From: CAYUQT01 sp964596165
Lineage (GTDB): Bacteria > Planctomycetota > Phycisphaerae > UBA1845 > JAFGLZ01
NCBI GenBank assembly: GCA_964596165.1
Contig: CAZQTW010000014.1
Coordinates: 1 to 64,000 of the forward strand
Length of the DNA stretch: 64,000 bases
Direction of reading: 5' to 3'
The notes below the pieces were generated by a model. It did not search any database, was not told where the DNA came from, and worked only from the letters and a program-made list of their open reading frames with translations. Each line of letters opens with the position of its first letter. Positions within the stretch are counted from its first letter, which is position 1. Both the position numbers and the translations under genes were made by a program. This document shows, piece by piece, positions 35,813 through 43,586 of the stretch.

Positions 35813-36105
35813 TGTTGCCTGCCACCCCCCGCAATTCCGCGCGAGGTCCACGTCGATACCTTCGTTCCGGCACGAGCCAGCTCGACCGCTGCCCCAAGCG
35901 AAAGAGCAGACAACACCAACGTCAGGAGGAAGTAGACATCTCTCCAAGAGATGTGTTTTCTGTCCTTCCTAATCCGTCGCATCGACGGAATCGAGCAGTA
36001 CTTGTGCCACAAACGCACGGTCAGATGGTATAGGAATCCAGCCACCGGGCCACGACCGTTCGGTCTGCCGGTATTTGTCTCCTTCTGCGCATCGCCCTCA
36101 CCCAC
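35809..36105 (-). CDS. Small membrane protein of unknown function
   Basis: About 98 residues if GTG 36105 is the start (GAGG 8 bases upstream); ATG 35982 would give 57 residues and ATG 36168 would overlap the HEPN gene by 53 bases. A basic segment (R-R-I-R-K-D-R-K-H) precedes one membrane helix (Y-F-L-L-T-L-V-L-S-A-L-S-L). The stop overlaps the GTG of the zinc-ribbon gene, and the HEPN stop lies 10 bases upstream, so all may share one transcript. Function unknown, start uncertain. Confidence 0.4.
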   Translation of the reverse strand: MGEGDAQKETNTGRPNGRGPVAGFLYHLTVRLWHKYCSIPSMRRIRKDRKHISWRDVYFLLTLVLSALSLGAAVELARAGTKVSTWTSRGIAGGGRQQ

Positions 36106-36115
36106 GTCGTATACC

Positions 36116-36496
36116 TCATATCCCCAGACTGGCACGCACGGTGTCACGAACCTTCTGAGCGATGTCAACGGCCCGGGTGCCTGTCTGCAGGTCGGCGGAG
36201 GTCCCCGGATACCGAACCTCGACCGCCAGAGCAGTCAGGGCGTTGAGCTCACTACGAAGGGCGTCCCAATCTGTTTCGAGCGGCAGGGGCAGATTTGGAA
36301 TCGCTCCCAGATCGTGCGTCTTGGGAAACGACACACCTGCTTCGATGAGCTGCGCCTTCAGATACTTTTCCGCGCACTGCTGCGCGTGAAAGGCGGCGGC
36401 ATCGTAGTTGGGCGATGTCGGCGCCAGCAACTCCCGCCGCGCCGTGATCAGATCGCCCTCTGCCTTATCCACCCATTCGCTCGTCATCGGCTTCAT
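36116..36496 (-). CDS. HEPN domain protein
   Basis: 126 residues (ATG 36496; a second ATG at 36487 is equally possible). All-helical HEPN domain with A-A-F-H-A-Q-Q-C-A-E-K-Y-L-K-A, the defining helix, and V-R-Y-P-G-T-S near residue 95. The RNase motif R-x4-6-H of HepT-type toxins is not visible, so this is the R-Y-P type, thought to bind substrate or nucleotide for its nucleotidyltransferase partner. It overlaps the MNT gene by about 30 bases, the classic HEPN/MNT arrangement. Confidence 0.88.
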   Translation of the reverse strand: MKPMTSEWVDKAEGDLITARRELLAPTSPNYDAAAFHAQQCAEKYLKAQLIEAGVSFPKTHDLGAIPNLPLPLETDWDALRSELNALTALAVEVRYPGTSADLQTGTRAVDIAQKVRDTVRASLGI

Positions 36497-36797
36497 AGAG
36501 CACCGTCCCGTGTTGCGTCACTTCGGCGAGAAAGGGATCCCCCAGGGCCAGCCGCCCGCGAAGCTCCTCGGGAGATCGAACGAGGAGGTCCAGCGGAAAC
36601 TTGGGCCGGACGCGATTGCGAATGTCGGTGGCCATTTCCCAGCTCTTGCCGGGATACGATGCGACCACCAGGACGTCCACGTCTGAGTCGGGATTCGGAC
36701 TACCGCTTGCGTAAGAGCCAAACAGGAGGATGCGGCGGGGGTGAAACTCTTGCGCGACTCGATCCGCGAATTCCTGTATGTCCTTCATCGAAACCAT
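36465..36797 (-). CDS. MNT-type nucleotidyltransferase
   Basis: 110 residues of the minimal nucleotidyltransferase fold. The active-site signature is intact: L-L-F-G-S-Y-A-S-G-S (residues about 24-33) followed by D-S-D-V-D-V-L-V with its two carboxylates. A third carboxylate is available in P-L-D-L-L-V. Members transfer nucleotides to a protein or small molecule; some act as antitoxins that AMPylate or oligo-adenylate a HEPN partner, others have unknown substrates. ATG 36797 or 36788 may be the start; neither has a strong ribosome binding site. Confidence 0.88.
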   Translation of the reverse strand: MVSMKDIQEFADRVAQEFHPRRILLFGSYASGSPNPDSDVDVLVVASYPGKSWEMATDIRNRVRPKFPLDLLVRSPEELRGRLALGDPFLAEVTQHGTVLYEADDERMGG

Positions 36798-36905
36798 GGT
36801 GCTGACTTCTCGAGAACGGGTTTCACTCCATGAAATCTAGCCGATCATCGCCATCGCGCCCACTGGCGGTCGTGCAGATGATCGGGTCGGTGTCAAAGAC
36901 GCCCC

Positions 36906-38213
36906 TTACAGCAGCTTCGTCTGCCCCGGGATGTAGGTCGCATACCGCCCGTCGGGGCCGGGCTTCACCGGCGGTTCCATGTCGTCCTTGCAGTCCTCCG
37001 GTTTTGGGAGGTAGCAGAAGTCACTCTTATCCGCCTGCTCCCAGGTGACCTCTTTGCCGGTGTAGCAACTGATCTGCCCCATGATGCAGGCCAGGGTGCT
37101 GTTGGCCATGTGGTAGCCGCTGTTGATCGGGTTGCCCGAGCGGACCGAATCGAGCAGCGCCTTGATCTCCGCGTCGTAGGGGTTGGACTTGCCCTCGAAT
37201 TTCCAGTTCGTCTCGCCTTCAATCCGGCAGGCCAAGAGATGGGCCCGCCCCTTCGTACCGAGGACGAGGCTCGAGTACTCGTCGTAGCATCCGGTGGTCG
37301 TCCGGCAGAAGGCGTACAGCTTGACGCCGTTGGCGAATTCATAGACGACCGAGTGGTGGTCGAAAACGTTGCCATAGATGTTGTCGAACATCGCGGACCG
37401 CCCACCCAGCCCGTGACACTTGACCGGCGTCTGCTCCCGCATTGCCCACAGCGAGCGGTCGATGTTATGGACAAGCGATTGCGGCACGTCGTCGCCGCTC
37501 AACCACGTGAAGTGGTACTGGGTGCTGCACTGGAACTGCAGTTCCGTCAGGCCCGGCGCCCGGGGTATGACGCCATAGGGCCCCCGGAGGAAGTTCTCCT
37601 CGACCGCCACGATGTCGCCGATCGCGCCGTCGTGGACCCGTTTCACCGTCTCTTGAATCCCCGTGTCGAAACGACTCTGCAGGCCGGAAACCACGCTGAC
37701 CTTCTTCTGTTTGGCCAACTCGCACGCCGCCCTCACCGTCTTGATGCCGAGCGGGTCGATCGCGTGCGGCTTCTCGACGAAGACGTGCTTGCCCGCCTCG
37801 ACGGCGGTCTTCATGTGAAGCGGGTGGAACTTGGCCGCGTTGGCGATCAGGACGACGTCTACGCACTCGATCACCTTGCGGTAGCCGTCGAAACCCGTAA
37901 AGCACCGATCGTCGGAGACGTCGACCTGATCGGGCTTGAGCTTCTTGAGAGCCTCCCGTTTGCCCTTGATGCGGTCCAGGAAGATGTCGCAAAGGGCCAC
38001 GATGCGAACGCCGGGGTCGACGTTCAGGGCGTTCGCGGCCGCCCCGGCGCCGCGGCCGCCACAACCGATGACGCCGATCTTGATCGTGTCGCTTCCGGCC
38101 GCATGGACGCCGGCGTTCATCGCCAGCGTGCCCAAGGCCGCCCCGGCGGCCGATGTCTTCAGAAAATCGCGCCGCGAGGGTCGCCGCGCCTTTGGAGTCG
38201 TGGTCGAGGACAT
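36906..38213 (-). CDS. Tat-exported Gfo/Idh/MocA-family oxidoreductase
   Basis: 435 residues from ATG 38213, which has a perfect AAAGGAGG. The N-terminus S-R-R-D-F-L-K is a twin-arginine motif, fitting export with a folded NAD(P) cofactor. Rossmann motif G-V-I-G-C-G-G-R-G (about residues 48-56), E-K-P-H-A near 150 (the family E-K-P), and a C-terminal alpha/beta domain with Y-H-F-T-W-L-S-G-D-D. Such proteins in Planctomycetes are numerous; glycoside hydrolases of GH109 type belong to the same fold, so either a sugar dehydrogenase or a redox-cofactor-dependent glycosidase is possible. Confidence 0.9.
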   Translation of the reverse strand: MSSTTTPKARRPSRRDFLKTSAAGAALGTLAMNAGVHAAGSDTIKIGVIGCGGRGAGAAANALNVDPGVRIVALCDIFLDRIKGKREALKKLKPDQVDVSDDRCFTGFDGYRKVIECVDVVLIANAAKFHPLHMKTAVEAGKHVFVEKPHAIDPLGIKTVRAACELAKQKKVSVVSGLQSRFDTGIQETVKRVHDGAIGDIVAVEENFLRGPYGVIPRAPGLTELQFQCSTQYHFTWLSGDDVPQSLVHNIDRSLWAMREQTPVKCHGLGGRSAMFDNIYGNVFDHHSVVYEFANGVKLYAFCRTTTGCYDEYSSLVLGTKGRAHLLACRIEGETNWKFEGKSNPYDAEIKALLDSVRSGNPINSGYHMANSTLACIMGQISCYTGKEVTWEQADKSDFCYLPKPEDCKDDMEPPVKPGPDGRYATYIPGQTKLL

Positions 38214-38258
38214 CTGAATCCTCCTTTCAAGCTGTAAGGTGTTATGGAAGTGCCGATC

Positions 38259-38286
38259 AGTGTAGTCAGGGCGTGCCGCATGTCAA
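38259..38286 (-). promoter_or_regulatory. Predicted sigma70-type promoter of the Gfo/Idh/MocA gene
   Basis: Minus strand perfect TTGACA (38286-38281), 16-base spacer, TACACT (38264-38259, four of six). The expected start of transcription is about 40 bases before ATG 38213. Confidence 0.5.
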
Positions 38287-38480
38287 ACAGCGCGACACCT
38301 GTGAACTGTACCCCCCCGGCAAGAACTTCGTTTGTCGGCATATTGGACGTTGGAAACATGGCGCCGCCGCGTCATAATCCGTCCACGGGGCTCGGCTCTC
38401 CGATGAGCCCGCTGTCCCCTTCGATCGTGATGACCGGGTGACCTATGGGGTAGGGTATTTGCCACCTGCAAGGGCGTTTC

Positions 38481-39800
38481 ATGCGAGGCACCGTTCAATT
38501 TCAGCGCGATCCGCACCTGGAGGAGATCCCGGTTGGCGTATTGCTGTATCTGGTCGTGGTGCCCCTATTCTGGATGCTACCGAAGCGGTGGGTGCGCGGC
38601 GGCATCATCGTCACAAGTATCATCTTCGCGATCGTCACGTGGAAGCAGCCGCTGTGGCGCCTGATCATGGCGACGTTCATCGGCTATGGTTATCTCGTGA
38701 TCAGCTTGTGCCGGCGGCTGGCGCCTGAGATTCACGACGATTCTTCCTCACCGCCGGCGAGTCCCCAGCCGGCGAACTCGGCACAAGCTACCTCCACCCG
38801 ATCGTCAAGGACCGCCGTAGCGTTCGCCTGGATCGCCCTGCTCGGTTGGTTCATACCCACCATGCTCTGGGCGTGGGTTGCGTGGTGCCCGAGCACGCCG
38901 AAGCTTCGGGATACCTGGACCGCATGGGTCAACGTCTGTGGCCCGGCCTATTTGTTCCTCCGGTTGGTCCACCTCTCGATCGACGTGGCCCGCGGCAAGA
39001 TCGCCAGGGTGGGGTTCGTTGATTACCTGACGTGGGTCCTCTTCGTGCCGACCATGCGTTTGGGGCCGGTCATACGCTTCCAGGAATTCATCCCGCAGCT
39101 CGAGACATGGCGAGAGCGGCTGAACCTCCGGAACGCGTTGACCGGCTTGCTGCGCATCGTCATCGGACTAGTCCGATTGGTGATTGTTGTGAAGGCCGGC
39201 GACTACCTGGTCCCGGAGGCGGCCTGGCAGGACCCCGCAACGCTCAGCAGACTGTGGGTCCTGGCGACGGCGATGTTCGTGGCCTTCACGTTGTATCTGT
39301 GGACCTCCGGCGTCGCGGATGTGGCCATCGGGCTATCGCGGATGATGGGCTTCGTCATCCCCGAGAACTTCACCGGTCCGTGGCTGGCCACCAGCGTTCG
39401 CGAATACTGGAAACGGTATCACAATACGATGAGCTCGATATTGTTCGAGTACATCTATGTTCCACTCGGCGGCAATCGAAAGCACGTCTTCATCAACTAC
39501 CTCGTGACGTTCGTCTTTTGCGGGCTCTGGCACGACTTTCGGTGGAACCAACCCTTGTGGGGCCTGTCGCAGGCGGTCGGACTGTACGTGAACCGCCGGT
39601 GGCATCTCTACTGGACCGCCCAACGCGAGGCCAAGACACACCGATATGAGGCGCTCCGGCGATGCGGCCTCGCCGGCGGACGGCTCAGCCTCGGCCTGTC
39701 CTGGCTGCTGACGACGCTCTACCAGATCTTCACATTCACCATTATGCTCGATCCGAAGTTCCCGGTGCGCCGTTGGGTGGGGTTCCTGCTGGGGTTCTGA
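38481..39800 (+). CDS. MBOAT-family O-acyltransferase
   Basis: 439 residues with about ten membrane helices. The DltB/AlgI-type core is clear: V-R-E-Y-W-K-R-Y-H-N-T-M-S-S, Y-I-Y-V-P-L-G-G-N-R, and the catalytic-histidine segment F-C-G-L-W-H-D-F. A Ser/Pro/Ala-rich cytoplasmic loop lies at residues about 85-115. These enzymes pass acyl groups across the membrane for O-acylation of exopolysaccharide or cell-wall polymers. The usual partner (AlgJ/AlgX or an SGNH protein) is not adjacent, so the acceptor is unknown. ATG 38481 has AAGGG 7 bases upstream. Confidence 0.88.
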   Translation: MRGTVQFQRDPHLEEIPVGVLLYLVVVPLFWMLPKRWVRGGIIVTSIIFAIVTWKQPLWRLIMATFIGYGYLVISLCRRLAPEIHDDSSSPPASPQPANSAQATSTRSSRTAVAFAWIALLGWFIPTMLWAWVAWCPSTPKLRDTWTAWVNVCGPAYLFLRLVHLSIDVARGKIARVGFVDYLTWVLFVPTMRLGPVIRFQEFIPQLETWRERLNLRNALTGLLRIVIGLVRLVIVVKAGDYLVPEAAWQDPATLSRLWVLATAMFVAFTLYLWTSGVADVAIGLSRMMGFVIPENFTGPWLATSVREYWKRYHNTMSSILFEYIYVPLGGNRKHVFINYLVTFVFCGLWHDFRWNQPLWGLSQAVGLYVNRRWHLYWTAQREAKTHRYEALRRCGLAGGRLSLGLSWLLTTLYQIFTFTIMLDPKFPVRRWVGFLLGF

Positions 39801-39842
39801 TTCCGGGATGCGTGTGATGGTCTTCGACGTCAGGCCAACGAA

Positions 39843-39882
39843 AAGGGGCCTTCCGCAGCCATGATCGGGCGGAACGCCCCTT
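39843..39882 (-). terminator. Rho-independent terminator of the Tat isomerase gene
   Basis: AAGGGGC-C-TTCCGC (39843-39856) pairs with GCGGAA-C-GCCCCTT (39869-39882): 13 pairs with one mismatch and a 12-base loop. On the minus strand it starts 7 bases after the isomerase stop and ends in TTTT, so it is oriented for that gene and may also stop the convergent MBOAT transcript. Confidence 0.7.
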
Positions 39883-39888
39883 CGGATT

Positions 39889-40752
39889 CTACTTGCCCAT
39901 CTTCTTGAGCCCTTCGAGGCAGCGTTTTACGTCGTCCATTGGGTCGGGCCCGGGTCGTTCGTGTTCGACGATGTACCACTCCGTTCCGCCGGCCTCGCAG
40001 AGGTCGAAAACCTCCTTCCACTTCACCTCGCCCTCGCCGATGACCGCACGGGCGCCTCCGCCGAATTCCTTGAGGTGGATCGTTGTCGCTCGACCGGGGA
40101 ACTTCTTGAGTATCGCCACCGGGTCGCCGCCGCCCTCCATGCAGTTGCCCGTGTCGAGCTGCATGACGACCTCGGGCTTGGCGTTGGCGTAGAGGATATC
40201 CCAGGCCGTCTCGCCGTCATACTTCTTGAAGTCGCCGCCGTGGGCATGGTAGCCGACGCGCATGCCCTGATCCTTGACCTTCTCGGCGAGTTCGTTGAAG
40301 AGCTTGGCGTTCTCCAGCCAGGCCTTCTTGCTTCCCGTGTGCGACTTGGGCATGCCGGGGACGATGAGGTATTTGTTGCCGAGGGTCTTGTTAAACTCGA
40401 TCGTCCACTTGAGGGCGTCGCCCAGCAGTGTATCCAGCCCCGTGTGAGTCCCGCAGCAGACGAGCGTGTTGGCGTCGAGCATCTTGCGGAGTTCTTTCGC
40501 CTTGCGGCCGTAGTAGCCCGCGAATTCGACCCCCTTGTAGCCCATCTCGCTAACGGCCCTGAGCACGCCCTGCAGGTCCTTGGCGCACTGGTGCCGGACT
40601 GAATAGAGCTGCAGGCCAATCGGGATCTTCTTGGCGGCGGCGCCTTGCGCAGCACGAAGCAGCGCGGGCATCAGACCCGCCGTGGCCAGTCCGGTCGCAC
40701 CGGCCCCAAGGAAACCCCGTCGCGACATGCGTTGATCACATTCTAGACTCAT
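39889..40752 (-). CDS. Tat-exported sugar phosphate isomerase/epimerase-like TIM barrel
   Basis: 287 residues from ATG 40752; the in-frame ATG at 40770 is rejected because AAGGAG lies between the two at the right distance. M-S-R-R-G-F-L-G is a twin-arginine signal. The AP-endonuclease-2/xylose-isomerase-like barrel shows G-L-Q-L-Y-S-V-R, Y-K-G-V-E-F-A-G-Y-Y-G, V-G-Y-H-A-H-G-G-D-F and metal ligands in Q-L-D-T-G-N and V-E-H-E-R. An extracytoplasmic sugar isomerase or epimerase with unknown substrate, of a type abundant in Planctomycetes. Confidence 0.88.
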   Translation of the reverse strand: MSLECDQRMSRRGFLGAGATGLATAGLMPALLRAAQGAAAKKIPIGLQLYSVRHQCAKDLQGVLRAVSEMGYKGVEFAGYYGRKAKELRKMLDANTLVCCGTHTGLDTLLGDALKWTIEFNKTLGNKYLIVPGMPKSHTGSKKAWLENAKLFNELAEKVKDQGMRVGYHAHGGDFKKYDGETAWDILYANAKPEVVMQLDTGNCMEGGGDPVAILKKFPGRATTIHLKEFGGGARAVIGEGEVKWKEVFDLCEAGGTEWYIVEHERPGPDPMDDVKRCLEGLKKMGK

Positions 40753-40773
40753 CGTTGTCTCCTTACTCATCTT

Positions 40774-40976
40774 TCATGATGAAGTCATGACCTCGTCACG
40801 AACCATGTGCAACCGTATGCGAGGGAGCTCATGGGTAGAGTCGAAGTAGAAGACTCTGACGGCTTCTAACACATTCTGCTGAAGATCATCCCACGTATCA
40901 GCTTGGTTAAGATGTCTTCGCCCAGACACTTGGCCACGTAGCCGCCTTCGGATTCTTGCGTTACCTCGAAGACCAT
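40774..40976 (-). pseudogene. HicB-like antitoxin-family protein, frameshifted
   Basis: From ATG 40976 the frame gives M-V-F-E-V-T-Q-E-S-E-G-G-Y-V-A-K-C-L-G-E-D-I-L-T split at about 40907; the neighbouring frame continues Q-A-D-T-W-D-D-L-Q-Q-N-V-L-E-A and ends I-R-L-H-M-V-R-D-E-V, stop at 40774. Together these make one complete protein of about 67 residues of the HicB-like type II antitoxin family (partial RNase-H fold). One lost C in A-C-C-C-A explains the break. No HicA-like toxin (double-stranded-RNA-binding mRNA interferase) is next to it; the isomerase gene starts 22 bases downstream. Probably an orphan remnant. Confidence 0.6.
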
Positions 40977-41170
40977 CTCCTGCGTTGTCGTTGTCCCTAC
41001 AGAATGCAGATGCAGAATCTCTCTTACGTACCCTATTCTTCGCAGGTTCTATCGGCGAAAGCAAGACATCATTGACTTTCGCAGTCTGTTCGCACCTCTG
41101 TAGGCGATCCCAGACTGTTGGCGATTCCCAGTGAAGTAATCCCAGGCCAGCCGGGTCCCCAGGCTCGCCT

Positions 41171-42658
41171 TCACCGTGCGGACTGTATGTACCCATAGTA
41201 CCGCCCCATCCAATAGGGGAGCAGCCAGTAGACGCCGTCGCTTTCGGTCTCGCCGCCGTCGCCTTGCACGGTCAGATAGGGGTTGTCGTCCCATCGGATC
41301 ACGCCGCGCTCGCTTGGCGGCAGGACGCGGTCGATCTGCAACTTCTCCATTTCCGGAAAGCGGACGATCCGCAGGTCCTCGCGCTGTGAGTTGTCGACCC
41401 GCCAGCGGATCAGATCGAGCGGAGCATCGCGGAGGAACCGGACGCCGGCGCTCAGATCGACCTTCCTGCCCGTGAGCGAAGCGTAAAGGAAATCGAAATA
41501 CGGGCTCTCATCGCGACCACAGGCCGCGTACCATCCGTCGAGGGCCTTGAGATAGACCTCGCGAAGCCTCGGGTCGCTTTCGTGCAATAGCAATGCCGGC
41601 CAGGCCAGCGCGAGCAGTTCGTCGTCAATGTGTGTTCGCCAGGCCGGGTCCGTCGTCTTGGCTCGAAGCACGTTCTTTGCGTAGTTGTGCTTGTGCAGCA
41701 GTTCGAGGTAGTGGCGCTGGTACTTCTCGTCGCCGGTCATGCGGTAGGTGGCCTTCAGGTAGGAGAGAATTTCCACCGAGTTGATCCCTCGTTCGAACTG
41801 CCAGTCGGGATCGCCGTTAAGCTTCTCCGGGCTCCAAACGGCCCACCGCGTGTGTGTGCCGTCCAGGTCCTTGAGCGTGTATCCGCCGTCGATGATGGCA
41901 TCCATGACGCGACGGACGTGGGCCGCCACGCGGACTCGCTCTGTTTCGTTCGCCGCCAGATCGTAGTACGTCAGGTAGCCGTAGAAGTGCCCCGTGATCT
42001 CATCGCTGCTGGTATCGCCTTTCCACAACCACTTGCCGTCCTTCGATGGCCGCCAGCGAACGGGGACGTACTTGCTCCTGGGATCCTGGATTCGCTCGTT
42101 GGTCACCTCCCGATCCGAGAGTGTCCTGTTGGCGTCGGCCATTTGCGTCCACGTCGCCGGTATGACCGTTCGGGCGACGAATCCGGCCGTTTCCGTGACC
42201 GTGTGGAGAAACTTCAGCGCATCAAACGCACGGCGAGCGTTTGCCCTGGCCGATGGGTCCTTCGTTGCCGCATACCGAAAGGATTCCATGCCCAGGTACA
42301 TGGCTGTGTATTGGCCGTCGTTGTCGTCGTCGCGCGGCTTCCAGGTTCGGACGTCCCCGGGGGTTTCGAGCCGACACTTCTCGACCAGGCCGGGCTCGCG
42401 AATGTGTCGAGCCATGCAGACACTCAGGTAGTGACCGGCCTTGGCGGCAAGCGTTGTCGTTGCCCGACGAATCGCGCTCACGCCGCCGGCCGTGGCGATC
42501 CATGCCGTTCCTTCGGCGTCGAAGCAGACGTCGCGGACTTCGTCGTTGAGCAGCCAACGTCGGCTGTGGCGGAAAGACCAGGCGTGTCCGTCGTATCGGG
42601 CCACGCCAATCGGCGTACCGACCCACATGCCCCCGGGACCCTGTCGGATGCATCGCAC
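41171..42658 (-). CDS. Beta-propeller/toroid secreted protein, C-terminal part after in-frame TAG
   Basis: Up to 495 residues if a GTG at 42658 is used. The first about 80 residues complete a beta-propeller (blades with G-G-M-W-V-G-T-P-I-G-V-A and G-T-A-W-I-A-T-A-G-G-V). The rest (about 110-480) is helical with many aromatic residues (G-H-F-Y-G-Y-L-T-Y-Y, W-A-V-W-S-P-E-K), like an (alpha/alpha) toroid. It is in the same frame as the upstream part at 42746-43405, separated only by TAG, so both were one protein of about 743 residues. Without the signal peptide this half would not be exported on its own. Confidence 0.65.
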   Translation of the reverse strand: MRCIRQGPGGMWVGTPIGVARYDGHAWSFRHSRRWLLNDEVRDVCFDAEGTAWIATAGGVSAIRRATTTLAAKAGHYLSVCMARHIREPGLVEKCRLETPGDVRTWKPRDDDNDGQYTAMYLGMESFRYAATKDPSARANARRAFDALKFLHTVTETAGFVARTVIPATWTQMADANRTLSDREVTNERIQDPRSKYVPVRWRPSKDGKWLWKGDTSSDEITGHFYGYLTYYDLAANETERVRVAAHVRRVMDAIIDGGYTLKDLDGTHTRWAVWSPEKLNGDPDWQFERGINSVEILSYLKATYRMTGDEKYQRHYLELLHKHNYAKNVLRAKTTDPAWRTHIDDELLALAWPALLLHESDPRLREVYLKALDGWYAACGRDESPYFDFLYASLTGRKVDLSAGVRFLRDAPLDLIRWRVDNSQREDLRIVRFPEMEKLQIDRVLPPSERGVIRWDDNPYLTVQGDGGETESDGVYWLLPYWMGRYYGYIQSAR

Positions 42659-42745
42659 ATCGGGGTGCGGGAGTCCTTCCTTCGGCGTGAGCCGGCCAAG
42701 GGGTTTGCTGTCCTTGAACAGGGCGACGCCCCCCAGGCACCCGAT

Positions 42746-43405
42746 CTACAGGGTTCCGTCCGGGGCATGGGCCAGCCCACGCACGCGTGCGCTGACCAGA
42801 CCCGCATCGGTCTGGAAGCACCGTGTACCCTTGGCCGTCCAGTGGTACAAGCCAGGGTCGGTCGCGATCCATAGGCCCCCCTTGCCGTCCGAAAGCACGG
42901 TCCGCACACTCCGCGCACAGGGCAGCGGTTCTTGCCCAACCTTGGCGTCTCGAACGCGCCACAGGCCGTCGGGTCCCAGCGCCACGATGTCCTTGTCCAC
43001 TGTGCAGATGGCCGATATGGGGTGTGTTATCCCTTCGACCTTCGCCAGACCCGTGCCGACGGATCGATAGAGGCCATTCCAGGCGCCGGCCCAGACCGTT
43101 CCGTTCTTATCCGTGGTTGCGGCAAACGCCGGACCGGCGTCCGCCTCGGCCATCACGGCCGACCATTGCCTCTTGTCCTTGTCGAGCCTGAAGACACCGG
43201 CCTGTGTCGCCGCCCAGACGCCGCCTGCGGGATCGACCGCCACCGCCCGGACGTCGCTTGCCCCGGCTGGTTCGCCAAGCGGATAGCCCTCGTGCGTCTC
43301 CTGGACAAAAGGGGTGTCCGCGATGGGTGTCCGAACCGTCTCCGCGCAGACAGTCCCCGCGATGCCCGACAACCACACGACCACTGTGCACGCTCGATTC
43401 ATCAT
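42746..43405 (-). CDS. Secreted beta-propeller (Reg_prop-like), N-terminal part ending at TAG
   Basis: 219 residues from ATG 43405; the first 20 form a signal peptide (ends G-T-V-C-A-E). Repeats of the two-component-regulator-propeller kind follow: G-G-V-W-A-A-T-Q-A-G-V-F, G-T-V-W-A-G-A-W-N-G-L-Y, G-G-L-W-I-A-T-D-P-G-L-Y. The next repeat begins D-G-T-L and then TAG 42748-42746 where every other blade has W; the frame continues I-G-C-L-G-G-V-A-L-F. A TGG-to-TAG change in that tryptophan codon is the simplest reading. Rest of the gene is 41171-42658. Function unknown. Confidence 0.7.
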   Translation of the reverse strand: MMNRACTVVVWLSGIAGTVCAETVRTPIADTPFVQETHEGYPLGEPAGASDVRAVAVDPAGGVWAATQAGVFRLDKDKRQWSAVMAEADAGPAFAATTDKNGTVWAGAWNGLYRSVGTGLAKVEGITHPISAICTVDKDIVALGPDGLWRVRDAKVGQEPLPCARSVRTVLSDGKGGLWIATDPGLYHWTAKGTRCFQTDAGLVSARVRGLAHAPDGTL

Positions 43406-43586
43406 GGCGCTTCGCCACGCCGCAGGCACGTTCAAGCCGGCGAGGCGGCCCCAGCATACCACGAGGAATCCCTAGCGGCGACGATGAACGGCGATTGAGC
43501 GCGAGCGACGCGACAGGGGGCTGGCCAAGCCCACTCTACCCTCATATTATCTAGTTCTTGCTGTCTTTCCATAGGAGGAACCGACC

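Noticed and set aside
36116..36797. Active HepT/MntA RNase toxin-antitoxin
   Set aside because: The HEPN protein has no visible R-x4-6-H motif, so the toxin claim is not supported, although the pair itself is.
42746..42748. TAG as an encoded pyrrolysine
   Set aside because: The position corresponds to a propeller-blade tryptophan, and nothing in the window suggests pyrrolysine machinery.
41630..42874. Plus-strand frame across the propeller gene and its TAG
   Set aside because: Its sequence shows no domain, while both minus-strand pieces form consistent propeller and toroid sequence.
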